Assembly (NCBI GenBank): GCA_023411645.1
Contig: JAEYON010000088.1
Location: 1-7,387, forward strand
DNA length: 7,387 nt
Direction of reading: 5' to 3'
DNA from: Bacillota bacterium
Lineage (GTDB): Bacteria; Bacillota; Clostridia; Acetivibrionales; DTU013
Below, piece after piece: positions 1 to 6,350 of this stretch (the first letter of the stretch is position 1; each line of letters begins with the position of its first letter). Below the pieces are notes generated by a model. It did no database searches and was not told the origin of the DNA. It worked only from the letters and a program-made list of their open reading frames with translations. Position numbers and translations under genes: made by a program.

Positions 1-238
1 ATATATTAGAGAATCCTTTCACTTCATGTAATAACTCAGTGAAAGGATAAACCTCCTCCACAAACATTGCAAGATAAGTAAAATCTTCTTCTTTTTGATT
101 CTTTGTAAGCTCTCCTACAATGATTTGCTTATTACCCATCCAAAGCTTTAATTGAACAACTTGAACTCCGATATATACAAGAACTATCAAAACGAGCACT
201 AAAAGTGGTAAACCCAAATATTTAATTACTTTTCTCAT
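1..238 (-). CDS. Membrane-anchored protein, N-terminal part; possible S41-family peptidase (cut by window edge)
   Basis: The reverse strand opens with ATG at 238-236, preceded by a good ribosome binding site (AGGAGAAG, about 5 bases upstream), and stays open for 79 codons to the window edge. Residues 1-6 are basic (MRKVIKY) and residues about 8-29 form one hydrophobic segment (LGLPLLVLVLIVLVYIGVQVV), so the protein is probably a signal-anchored or exported protein. After a short charged linker, residues 51-70 read EDFTYLAMFVEEVYPFTELL. This resembles the start of the globular part of many clostridial S41 (C-terminal-processing/tricorn-like) peptidases, where an E-D-x-x-Y-L...EE-x-YP-F pattern is common. 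The catalytic Ser/Lys region would lie outside the window, so the family call is inference by resemblance. The gene is about 31% GC (74 of 240 bases), clearly more AT-rich than its neighbours. An open reading frame with an RBS and a membrane anchor is well supported; the family is not. Confidence 0.72.
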   Translation of the reverse strand, partial: MRKVIKYLGLPLLVLVLIVLVYIGVQVVQLKLWMGNKQIIVGELTKNQKEEDFTYLAMFVEEVYPFTELLHEVKGFSNI

Positions 239-343
239 ATATACTTCTCCTGCGTTGTTATGTAGTAAAAACCGAATACCGGTAACGGTCCAGAATGCGG
301 ATATAGGCGCGATTCCTGTTTGTTTATATGTTCTATATTTATC

Positions 344-372
344 ATTTTATTGTCCAGCCATGAGAAATTCAA
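344..372 (-). promoter_or_regulatory. Putative sigma-A promoter for the left-edge membrane protein gene
   Basis: On the reverse strand TTGAAT (372-367) is followed by a 17-base spacer and TAAAAT (349-344). This is a near-consensus -35/-10 pair about 105 bases upstream of the ATG at 238. The region is AT-rich, so chance matches are likely. Confidence 0.35.
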
Positions 373-472
373 GCATGGACTCTGAAATACCGAATGTCAT
401 CTATGAAACGCCCCAAAAAGCAGGGTCAAAAATCGCAGTTTTTTGCCTCAATTTTTGCTAATTTTTTGCTCC

Positions 473-493
473 AAAACCACTACATATAGTAGT
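473..493 (-). terminator. Weak candidate terminator downstream of rlmD
   Basis: Ten bases after the rlmD stop, on the reverse strand, ACTAC-TATAT-GTAGT forms a 5-bp stem with a 5-base loop (493-479), followed by GG and TTTT (476-473). The stem is short and the T-run is offset by two G residues, so it is only a candidate. Beyond it, 421-478 is an AT-rich stretch with several A/T tracts spaced by GC on the reverse strand and no convincing gene. Confidence 0.25.
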
Positions 494-502
494 TGATCCG
501 CC

Positions 503-1876
503 TCATTTGCCCTTAGACCCACTATTCGTCATCATTACCACGCACTCAACATGCCCGCTCCATGGGAACATATCCACAGGCTGGACCTCCTCCGCCTTAT
601 AACCATGCCCGCAAAGGTATTTCAGGTCCCTGGCAAGCGTGGCTGGGTTGCAAGAGACGTAGACAATCCGCTGTGGCTGCATTTCGGTCAGCAGACGCAG
701 CAAGGACTCTTCGCAGCCTTTGCGTGGCGGGTCGAGCACGACGACATCCGCGCGGATTCCTTGGCTGTACAGCTCCGGGACGACGCATTCCGCTTCACCG
801 GCGATAAACTCGGCGTTTTTCACTCCATTGAGCTGCGCATTTCTGCGGGCATCCTCAATAGCCGCTTCCACTACTTCCACGCCATATACTTTTCCTGCCC
901 GTTCGGAAAGAAACAGGGAGATGGTTCCGATACCGCAATACAGATCAAAAACAGTCTCTTTACCTGACAATCCGGCATATTCAAGGGCTTTGGAATAAAG
1001 TATCTCCGTCTGGAGCGGATTGACCTGAAAGAAAGAATGCGGGGAGATCATAAAGCGATATTTTCCGATCATATCCGTAATAGTTTCTCCGCCATACAGC
1101 AGAATATTTTTACGCCCCAGAATGACATTAGTTTTTTCAGTGTTAATATTCAGGTAAATACTCTTAACCCCTGACACTCCATCAGCCAACTGCCGGACCA
1201 GCTCCTCGGCATTCGGAAGTGACGAGCCATTGATGACCAGCACTACCATGATCTCGCCCGTATTAAAGCCGACACGCGTTATGATATGCCTCACAAGCCC
1301 TTTTCCGGTCTTTTCATCATAGGCTGGAATTTCATAGCTGTTCAGAAATTCGCGAATGATCCCACGGATCTTATCACTCCCGACATCCTGGATACCGCAC
1401 TCGTCAGATTCTATTACCTCGTGAGAACGAGGAGCAAAAAATCCGGTAATTACATTACCGTCAATCACCGCAACCGGATATTGCGCTTTGTTTCTATATT
1501 GATACGGATGCTGCATGCCGATCGTATCATGCACCACTATATCTGTCAGTCCGCCAATCCTCTTCAGGCTGTCTCGCACCAATCCAGCCTTAAAATTAAG
1601 CTGCGCCCGGTAATCCATATGCTGCAGGCTGCATCCGCCGCACCTTCTATACGCTCCGCAAAATGGTTCGATCCTGTGAGGAGATGGCACAATGAGTTTT
1701 ACAAGCTTACCGATTGCATAGCTTTTCGTAAGCTTAATGATCTTTACCTCGACACGTTCCCCTTCCAACACGCCGTCCACAAATACTGCTAGCCCCTCTG
1801 CCCTTCCCACTCCCTGGGCTTCATGCGTCATGCCTGATATATCGATTACATAATTCTTGTTCTTCTCAATTGACAA
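503..1876 (-). CDS. rlmD: 23S rRNA (uracil-5-)-methyltransferase, RlmD/RlmCD (RumA) family
   Basis: This is an SAM-dependent enzyme that methylates C5 of a uridine in 23S rRNA (U1939 for RumA/RlmD; the Bacillus RlmCD homologue also modifies U747). Numbered from the TTG start proposed here (457 aa): a TRAM-type RNA-binding domain at about 3-64; an iron-sulphur cluster motif C73-x5-C79-x2-C82 (CGGCSLQH) with a fourth cysteine C160; the SAM-binding motif FDLYCGIGT at 310-318; LDPPRKG at 381-387; the catalytic nucleophile C409 in YVSCNPATLARDL; and the general base E444 in GHVE near the C-terminus. All key residues are present, so the enzyme is probably active. Start choice: TTG at 1876 is preceded by GGGAG at 8 bases and begins MSIEKNK, as is usual for the family. 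The longer GTG start at 1909 has no RBS. Paralogues in this family differ in target base, so RlmD versus RlmCD is not settled. Confidence 0.93.
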   Translation of the reverse strand: MSIEKNKNYVIDISGMTHEAQGVGRAEGLAVFVDGVLEGERVEVKIIKLTKSYAIGKLVKLIVPSPHRIEPFCGAYRRCGGCSLQHMDYRAQLNFKAGLVRDSLKRIGGLTDIVVHDTIGMQHPYQYRNKAQYPVAVIDGNVITGFFAPRSHEVIESDECGIQDVGSDKIRGIIREFLNSYEIPAYDEKTGKGLVRHIITRVGFNTGEIMVVLVINGSSLPNAEELVRQLADGVSGVKSIYLNINTEKTNVILGRKNILLYGGETITDMIGKYRFMISPHSFFQVNPLQTEILYSKALEYAGLSGKETVFDLYCGIGTISLFLSERAGKVYGVEVVEAAIEDARRNAQLNGVKNAEFIAGEAECVVPELYSQGIRADVVVLDPPRKGCEESLLRLLTEMQPQRIVYVSCNPATLARDLKYLCGHGYKAEEVQPVDMFPWSGHVECVVMMTNSGSKGK

Positions 1877-1898
1877 TGATGTAACTCCCTTCCCACGC

Positions 1899-1963
1899 GT
1901 GTGTAGCACACAATCAGGACCGCCCGAGCTTAAGCTCTTTGTCTCCTCCGGCAGGGCCGGAGG
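1899..1963 (-). promoter_or_regulatory. Structured leader upstream of rlmD (three consecutive hairpins/palindromes)
   Basis: Read on the reverse strand, three inverted repeats lie between the chemoreceptor terminator and rlmD. CCTCCGGC-CCT-GCCGGAGG (1963-1945) is a perfect 8-bp GC-rich stem with a 3-base loop. GAGCTTAAGCTC (1937-1926) is a perfect 12-base palindrome. GTGTG-CTA-CACAC (1911-1899) is a 5-bp stem ending just upstream of the SD. None has a T-run on the reverse strand, so they are not ordinary minus-strand terminators. On the plus strand the first is followed by TTTATTG, but no plus-strand gene ends nearby. I saw no convincing -35/-10 pair for rlmD here. The inverted repeats are certain; a regulatory role is inference. 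Confidence 0.4.
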
Positions 1964-1983
1964 TTTATTGTATGTCTATAACC

Positions 1984-2011
1984 AAAAAAGTCCGGTGACC
2001 TGCACCGAACT
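1984..2011 (-). terminator. Rho-independent terminator of the chemoreceptor gene
   Basis: On the reverse strand AGTTCGGTG-CAGGT-CACCGGACT forms a 9-bp stem (one T·G pair) with a 5-base loop, followed directly by a six-T run (1989-1984). It starts 29 bases after the chemoreceptor stop codon. The wobble pair is U·G in the minus-strand RNA but a C·A mismatch in the plus-strand RNA, which fits termination of leftward transcription. Confidence 0.9.
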
Positions 2012-2040
2012 TTAGTATTTCACAATTGACCGCGGCACAC

Positions 2041-4620
2041 TCAAATCCTGAACTGCTCAAGCAAACTGTTCAATTCGCCTGATACCGCATCAAGCCTCGA
2101 GGTCATCTTTTCCATTTCCATCATGGTCTGCTGCTGCAACTCCATATCAGCGTCAATCGACTCACCGGATAATGCTGTTCGGCTGGCCGCCTGCTCCAGT
2201 GTATTAATGGCTCCGATCAGTTCGGCGGTATTATCTTGCCTGTTCTTCACTGCAGCAGCCGTTTCCTTCAGCGTTCCAACGATATGATCGAGCGCTCCGG
2301 TGATCTCAAGAATGCTGTCTCTGGCTGAATTAATCTGACTCACGCCTTCATCAACACTGGTAACTCCGTCACCGATTCTATCCACTGCGTACTGGATCCT
2401 GCTCTGGATTTCGCTGATCAGCTTTCTAATTTCATGAGCTGCCTTATTACTACCCTCTGAAAGCTTTCTGATCTCCTCAGCCAGGACTGTGAAGCCCTTC
2501 CCCTGCTGTCCTGCTCTTGCTGCTTCTATAGCGGCATTGAGTGCAAGCAGATTTGTTTTTGATGCAATACCTGTTATCGTATCGGTTATTTCGCCTATCT
2601 TGCCGGAGGATTCCTCCAGTTCATTTATTGACTGAGCAATCTGGCGCACTGTCTGTGTCACGTTAAGAATGGTCTTTTCTGCTTCCCCAACCGATTTTTC
2701 ACTAAAAACGGCAATCTCCATTGCTTTCATGCCGTCCTCCACTGCTTTGTCAGTGGTCATCGCAAGACCTTCCGCATCACCATCGGCTGCAAGCGTATCA
2801 ATACGCGCCCTCGTACGTATATTCCCGGCGATTGAGCCGTCAAATATACGTTTAAAGCTGTGTGATACCTTCTCAGTATTCTCTCTACTGTGAGCAAACA
2901 AATCGTTAAGACCCTTTCTGAGCGTTCCAATACCAACAGTCGTAGTCTTCACTTGCTCTATCATCTTACTTTGCCCATCCAGCACTTCATTTACTCTCAC
3001 GCTTAATTCACCAATTTCATCACTGCGACTGTTTCTGACCCTGTCCGTCAAATCTCCCTTTACTGCCTTTTCAAGGACTTTTGTCATGCTTCGGATAGGG
3101 TTCAGCAAGTTCCTTGAAATGAGAAATGCCACCAGAATACCGATCAGCAGTGATATCAGAGAAATGCCGCACAAGCTCCATAGAAGTTTGCTCTTCAGAT
3201 CTCTTGATCTCTCCACATCATCCGCAAGATAGTTCTTGAAGGCTGACTCCAGCGAGGTCAGAGCTTCCAACTGTCCGTTATATAATCCGGCAGCCTCCTG
3301 ATATCCTTCATAGAGGCCGGTAGTATTCAATGCTTGCCCAGCGGCAATTAAAGGCCCGTATGAGGCAGCAAAAGCACGGCAGGCTTCCGCAGTATCCACT
3401 GCAGCAGGGGCATTCTTTTCGGTCAGAAGCACTTCCATTTGTATAAGCGCGTCTTCCACGTCCTTCATGTGCAGGTCAAAGACAGCCGAATACCCTCCGG
3501 CATCAGTTCCATTCTCATACTCACTGATCAAATCAGAAAGCCCCTTGCCATAAGACTCCTGTGTTAACGATAGGGCGGTATCGATAAGTGCATGCTTGTA
3601 TAATGCAGCCTGCAGCGTGTCTGCGGCAAGAGCGCTGATGATTTGGACGCAGTCGGCTCCGGCCCGGACAGCCGTATCAAGATATGTATACACCGCCGCC
3701 TCTAGAGATTTGTCATATGCTTTGACCGCTGCAACAGTCACCGCCGTTTCACCGATCTGGCTTGTACCGGTCTGGCCTGTACCGATCTGGCCTGTACCGG
3801 TCTGGCCTGTACCGGTCTGGCCTGCTGTGGTATGGCTTGCACTGTCCGGAGTCTGCCCGCTGATCACTCCATCACTTGACGACTGGGCTTTGAGTCTATC
3901 CACCTCTGCATCCAGTCTCTCCAGCTCCGCCTGAAGCCTTTTGATTTCCAACTGCAGTTCAGCTTGGGCTGCAGCCATGTTTTCATTGCTCGCCGCCGAA
4001 GCTTCGTACTCATCCAATACCTTCTCGACCACAGAAACCAACTCACTCAATGCGGTCTGCTGCTCTGCCGACAGAGTACTCAAATATGCCTTGTCCGACA
4101 GGATAGACGCTGTCACGGCATCCATCTGCTCCTGTACAAGCCTCTTTAGTTCTTGCTCCTTCAGTAGCAAATCGTCATATTTCTCGTTGAAATCCTTTAA
4201 AAGACCGTTATAAGTAGATCTGTCTGCTTTTTTGATGCTCTCGGTTATTTTCTCCCCGAAAACCCCGGCATATTGTTCGTTGTCTTCTAAAAACTGATCC
4301 AGAATGGCTTTCTCTCTGTTTTCAGCTTGTCCGGCCAGCTTTTCTACTGCCTGAACAAGCTTTTCATTGTTATCAGTAAACGCTTTTACGGCTGAGACGT
4401 CCAGACCTGTCACACTGTCGGAAATCAACTGCTGTTGGGTATTCAGCCGATCCCTGATTTCACGAATACTTATCACACGGGTATTATTGCTGTCCGCACT
4501 CGCGGCGATCCCGGCAACCACGAGATTATATCCCCCAAAAGTAACTGCCAGTGTAATAACGGAACAAACAAGAACAGTTACCACAAAAGCGAGCACCAAT
4601 TTCGCCCGAATTTTTATCAT
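2041..4620 (-). CDS. Methyl-accepting chemotaxis protein with long extracellular sensor region
   Basis: This is a transmembrane chemoreceptor that would signal through CheA/CheW to the flagellar motor. The order below is numbered from ATG at 4620 (859 aa): TM1 at 8-30; a very long outer region at about 31-478; TM2 at about 480-502; HAMP domain at about 503-555 (LNPIRSMTKVLEKAVKGD...DEIGEL); and a coiled-coil signalling domain to the end, with its conserved tip at about 675-731 (LLALNAAIEAARAG, then QQGKGF and EEIRKLSE). The outer region is helical with a heptad-like coiled coil at about 213-246 (LQLEIKRLQAELERLDAEVDRL), then a T-G-Q-[T/I]-G repeat linker at 266-290, then another helical part. 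There is no CheR-binding pentapeptide at the C-terminus (LLEQFRI). The start was chosen at ATG 4620 because GGAG lies 9 bases upstream. In-frame TTG 4656 and ATG 4629 are poorer, the latter abutting the GGAG. The ligand is unknown. The receptor stands alone, with its own promoter and terminator. Confidence 0.95.
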   Translation of the reverse strand: MIKIRAKLVLAFVVTVLVCSVITLAVTFGGYNLVVAGIAASADSNNTRVISIREIRDRLNTQQQLISDSVTGLDVSAVKAFTDNNEKLVQAVEKLAGQAENREKAILDQFLEDNEQYAGVFGEKITESIKKADRSTYNGLLKDFNEKYDDLLLKEQELKRLVQEQMDAVTASILSDKAYLSTLSAEQQTALSELVSVVEKVLDEYEASAASNENMAAAQAELQLEIKRLQAELERLDAEVDRLKAQSSSDGVISGQTPDSASHTTAGQTGTGQTGTGQIGTGQTGTSQIGETAVTVAAVKAYDKSLEAAVYTYLDTAVRAGADCVQIISALAADTLQAALYKHALIDTALSLTQESYGKGLSDLISEYENGTDAGGYSAVFDLHMKDVEDALIQMEVLLTEKNAPAAVDTAEACRAFAASYGPLIAAGQALNTTGLYEGYQEAAGLYNGQLEALTSLESAFKNYLADDVERSRDLKSKLLWSLCGISLISLLIGILVAFLISRNLLNPIRSMTKVLEKAVKGDLTDRVRNSRSDEIGELSVRVNEVLDGQSKMIEQVKTTTVGIGTLRKGLNDLFAHSRENTEKVSHSFKRIFDGSIAGNIRTRARIDTLAADGDAEGLAMTTDKAVEDGMKAMEIAVFSEKSVGEAEKTILNVTQTVRQIAQSINELEESSGKIGEITDTITGIASKTNLLALNAAIEAARAGQQGKGFTVLAEEIRKLSEGSNKAAHEIRKLISEIQSRIQYAVDRIGDGVTSVDEGVSQINSARDSILEITGALDHIVGTLKETAAAVKNRQDNTAELIGAINTLEQAASRTALSGESIDADMELQQQTMMEMEKMTSRLDAVSGELNSLLEQFRI
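3751..3840 (-). repeat. 15-bp tandem repeat, five units plus one degenerate, inside the chemoreceptor gene
   Basis: On the plus strand the unit ACCG(G/A)TCTGGC(C/T)TGT recurs at 3751, 3766, 3781, 3796 and 3811. The units differ from one another at one to three positions. A diverged copy follows at 3826-3840. On the coding strand each unit gives a pentapeptide of the type T-G-Q-[T/I]-G (266-290 of the receptor; the last is T-S-Q-I-G). The unit length is a multiple of three, so gain or loss of copies keeps the frame and only changes linker length. Confidence 0.95.
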
Positions 4621-4681
4621 CAACTTCATCTCCGCAATAATTTTGAAGAGCCGCAAACCGTATATTTATGTATATAATTCG

Positions 4682-4710
4682 ATATAATAAAACAAAATCC
4701 TTCTTGTCAA
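4682..4710 (-). promoter_or_regulatory. Putative sigma-A promoter of the chemoreceptor gene
   Basis: On the reverse strand a perfect TTGACA (4710-4705) is followed by a 17-base spacer and TTATAT (4687-4682). TATTAT with a 15-base spacer (4689-4684) is an alternative -10. It lies about 62 bases upstream of the ATG at 4620. Confidence 0.6.
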
Positions 4711-4724
4711 TAGGAATAATTGGT

Positions 4725-4753
4725 TTGACAAAGAGTCAATTATCAATTATAAA
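4725..4753 (+). promoter_or_regulatory. Putative sigma-A promoter P1 of the M23 peptidase-bactofilin operon
   Basis: TTGACA at 4725-4730, a 17-base spacer and TATAAA at 4748-4753 form a near-perfect sigma-A promoter. It would give a leader of about 130 bases before the ATG at 4893. Its -35 box lies back to back with that of the chemoreceptor promoter (4705-4710). Confidence 0.65.
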
Positions 4754-4790
4754 TAAGGAATGTGATAAAATTTTTCCGGGGAAAAAGGAT

Positions 4791-4819
4791 TTTACATATT
4801 TGTGTAGAATTTATATATA
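4791..4819 (+). promoter_or_regulatory. Possible second promoter P2 of the M23 peptidase-bactofilin operon
   Basis: TTTACA (4791-4796), a 17-base spacer and TATATA (4814-4819) make a second plausible promoter closer to the gene, giving a leader of about 67 bases. The flanks are very AT-rich, so this is weaker evidence than for P1. Confidence 0.4.
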
Positions 4820-4892
4820 GCCTTTTTTTCTGGCAGTCACTGTACAAAAGATAATTAAAGGATTTTTTATCATTTTTACAGGGCGGTTGGTT

Positions 4893-5831
4893 ATGAAGAA
4901 AGGAAAAGTCAGGAAAACTGAAAAGAAATATCTTTCAATAGTACTGGTTCCGCATTCGTCAAGTCATGTAAAGGTATTCAAATTTACTTCATTTTACGCA
5001 AAAGTGGTTGTGTGCGTTTTATTGTTATCCGCAGTATTTGTCGGAAGTGGTCTTTACATATCAAAAATGCTCGACGAAAACAAAGCACTCAAGCAGAACA
5101 TCAATGATCTATACAGCACTAATACTGAGCAGCGCAAATTGATTGAGGAAAGAACCGATGAAATAAAGCAATTAAAAGAGGAAAGTGCTGTCTTCACTGA
5201 AATCGTCAATGATAAAATTGAAGAGTTTACAGATAAATTCAATCAAATAACCGATGAGTATATCGAAGAGAGAAGTGCCAAAGCCAACCGTTCAGGTGAC
5301 CGTACAGAGACAGCCTTCACCAATGATATGCGTGCGCTGAAGGATACGCTTGACTCTCTAAGTTCGCTTTACAGCCGGACAGGGCAGCCTGTGGCAGATC
5401 TGAGTGCAGCCGAGGAAAAGATAGAAGCATTTATGGAAACTGTCCCGACTCTCTGGCCGACCTCAGGCAGGATCACAGATAAGTTTGGCTACAGGAAAGA
5501 TCCATTCACAAGGAGAAAAAAGTTTCATGCAGGTCTTGACATAGGAACTGATTATGGCACAAAAATTAAAGCTGCCGCCAGTGGCAAAGTTATCTTTGCA
5601 GAGTATACCGCCGGCACAGGTAAAACAGTAAAAGTAAGTCACGAACGTGGTATTACAACTGTTTACGGACATGCTTCTTCTATTCTTGTAAAAGAAGGGC
5701 AGTTTGTAAAAAAAGGTGATGTAATCGCAAAGGTTGGCAGTTCAGGGCGCAGTACCGGCCCTCATCTCCACTTTGAAGTTTTGTTGTATGGTACAGCTGT
5801 TGATCCGCTGCAATATCTTGACTCAAAGTAG
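4893..5831 (+). CDS. Membrane-anchored M23-family (LytM/NlpD-type) peptidoglycan endopeptidase
   Basis: This is a zinc metallo-endopeptidase of the M23 family, expected to cut peptide cross-links in peptidoglycan outside the cell while tethered to the membrane. Numbered from ATG (312 aa): a short cytoplasmic N-terminus carrying VPHSSSHVKVFKF, common in clostridial M23 proteins; one membrane segment at about 36-57; a coiled coil at about 60-128 rich in E/K/Q; a linker; and the M23 domain at about 186-308. The zinc and catalytic residues are all present: H212 and D216 in HAGLDIG, H260 in YGHAS, and H291 and H293 in GPHLHFE, so an active enzyme is expected. ATG 4893 is preferred over the in-frame TTG at 4887 because AGGG lies 9 bases upstream. 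The gene is followed after 45 bases by a bactofilin gene on the same strand with no terminator between, so they are probably one operon. Confidence 0.93.
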   Translation: MKKGKVRKTEKKYLSIVLVPHSSSHVKVFKFTSFYAKVVVCVLLLSAVFVGSGLYISKMLDENKALKQNINDLYSTNTEQRKLIEERTDEIKQLKEESAVFTEIVNDKIEEFTDKFNQITDEYIEERSAKANRSGDRTETAFTNDMRALKDTLDSLSSLYSRTGQPVADLSAAEEKIEAFMETVPTLWPTSGRITDKFGYRKDPFTRRKKFHAGLDIGTDYGTKIKAAASGKVIFAEYTAGTGKTVKVSHERGITTVYGHASSILVKEGQFVKKGDVIAKVGSSGRSTGPHLHFEVLLYGTAVDPLQYLDSK

Positions 5832-5876
5832 ACCTGGTTATTTTATTAAACAGCACTATGTGCGAGGAGGAGAAAC

Positions 5877-6314
5877 ATGTTTAAAAAAAGTTCGGGTTAC
5901 CGTGAAGCGGTAGATTCAATTGTTGGATCCAGTTCTGTTTTTACAGGCAACATTGAAGCAGACGGTACGGTAAGAGTTGACGGAAAGATCAACGGAGATC
6001 TGAAGGTGACCGGAGATGTTTATATAGGTGAGAAAGCAGAAATAAAAGGAAATATTGACGCCAGTAATGTCCATCTCGCCGGTTTGGTAGATGGCAATAT
6101 CATCGCCAGAGGAATATTGAAGATTCTTTCATCAGCCAAGCTGTATGGTGATATAAAGGTAAACAGCTTCGTTGCCGATGAAGGCGCATTGTTTCATGGT
6201 AAATGTGAAATGCTGGACATGCTGTCAGTCGAGAACGAAAAGCCTGCTGAAAAGCCCAAAAAAAATTATAAAAAAAGTAATGTCCTTGAAGAAGTATACG
6301 AAGATAAAAACTAA
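5877..6314 (+). CDS. Bactofilin (polymer-forming cytoskeletal protein, DUF583)
   Basis: Bactofilins assemble without nucleotide into filaments through a right-handed beta-helix. They act as membrane-associated scaffolds for cell-shape and envelope enzymes. This 145-aa protein has a short basic N-terminus (MFKKSSG), then a beta-helix core at about 17-115 with the typical repeating G-x-[I/V/L]-x-G-[N/D] turns (FTGNIEADG, VDGKINGDL, IKGNIDASN, VDGNIIARG, LYGDIKV). A charged K/E-rich tail at about 118-145 is likely disordered. Length and architecture fit the family. The start is secure, with AGGAGG 7 bases before the ATG. It follows the M23 endopeptidase in the same operon. Pairing of a bactofilin with an M23 peptidase is known from other bacteria (for example BacA-LmdC in Hyphomonas, CcmA-Csd1 in Helicobacter), so the scaffold may position that enzyme. 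Confidence 0.94.
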   Translation: MFKKSSGYREAVDSIVGSSSVFTGNIEADGTVRVDGKINGDLKVTGDVYIGEKAEIKGNIDASNVHLAGLVDGNIIARGILKILSSAKLYGDIKVNSFVADEGALFHGKCEMLDMLSVENEKPAEKPKKNYKKSNVLEEVYEDKN

Positions 6315-6350
6315 ACTGCGGTTTATAGGTTTTACGCTCAGATCTGATGC

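Noticed and set aside
425..447. Hairpin from CAAAAA and TTTTTG tracts (GGTCAAAAA ... TTTTTTGCC)
   Set aside because: The stem is almost all A/T with a bulge and no tail. This is expected by chance in such an AT-rich stretch.
255..461. Plus-strand 68-codon open frame in the gap between the left-edge gene and rlmD
   Set aside because: No ribosome binding site ahead of the start, no recognisable composition or motif, and it runs through A/T tracts antisense to a candidate promoter.
551..1792. Several plus-strand open frames of 81-168 codons
   Set aside because: They are antisense to rlmD, whose frame has all family motifs. Their residue patterns are low-quality mirror images of it.
3751..3840. 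Possible CRISPR-like array
   Set aside because: The units are directly adjacent with no spacers and lie in frame within a coding region.
3596..3934. Plus-strand 112-codon frame with WPVPVWPVPIW repeats
   Set aside because: The repeated peptide is only the antisense reading of the 15-bp tandem repeat in the chemoreceptor gene, and there is no RBS.
4771..4786. Inverted repeat TTTTTCCGGGGAAAAA in the M23 leader
   Set aside because: The full 7-bp stem leaves only a 2-base loop and is mostly A/T pairs, with no T-run directly after it, so it is unlikely to be a terminator or attenuator.
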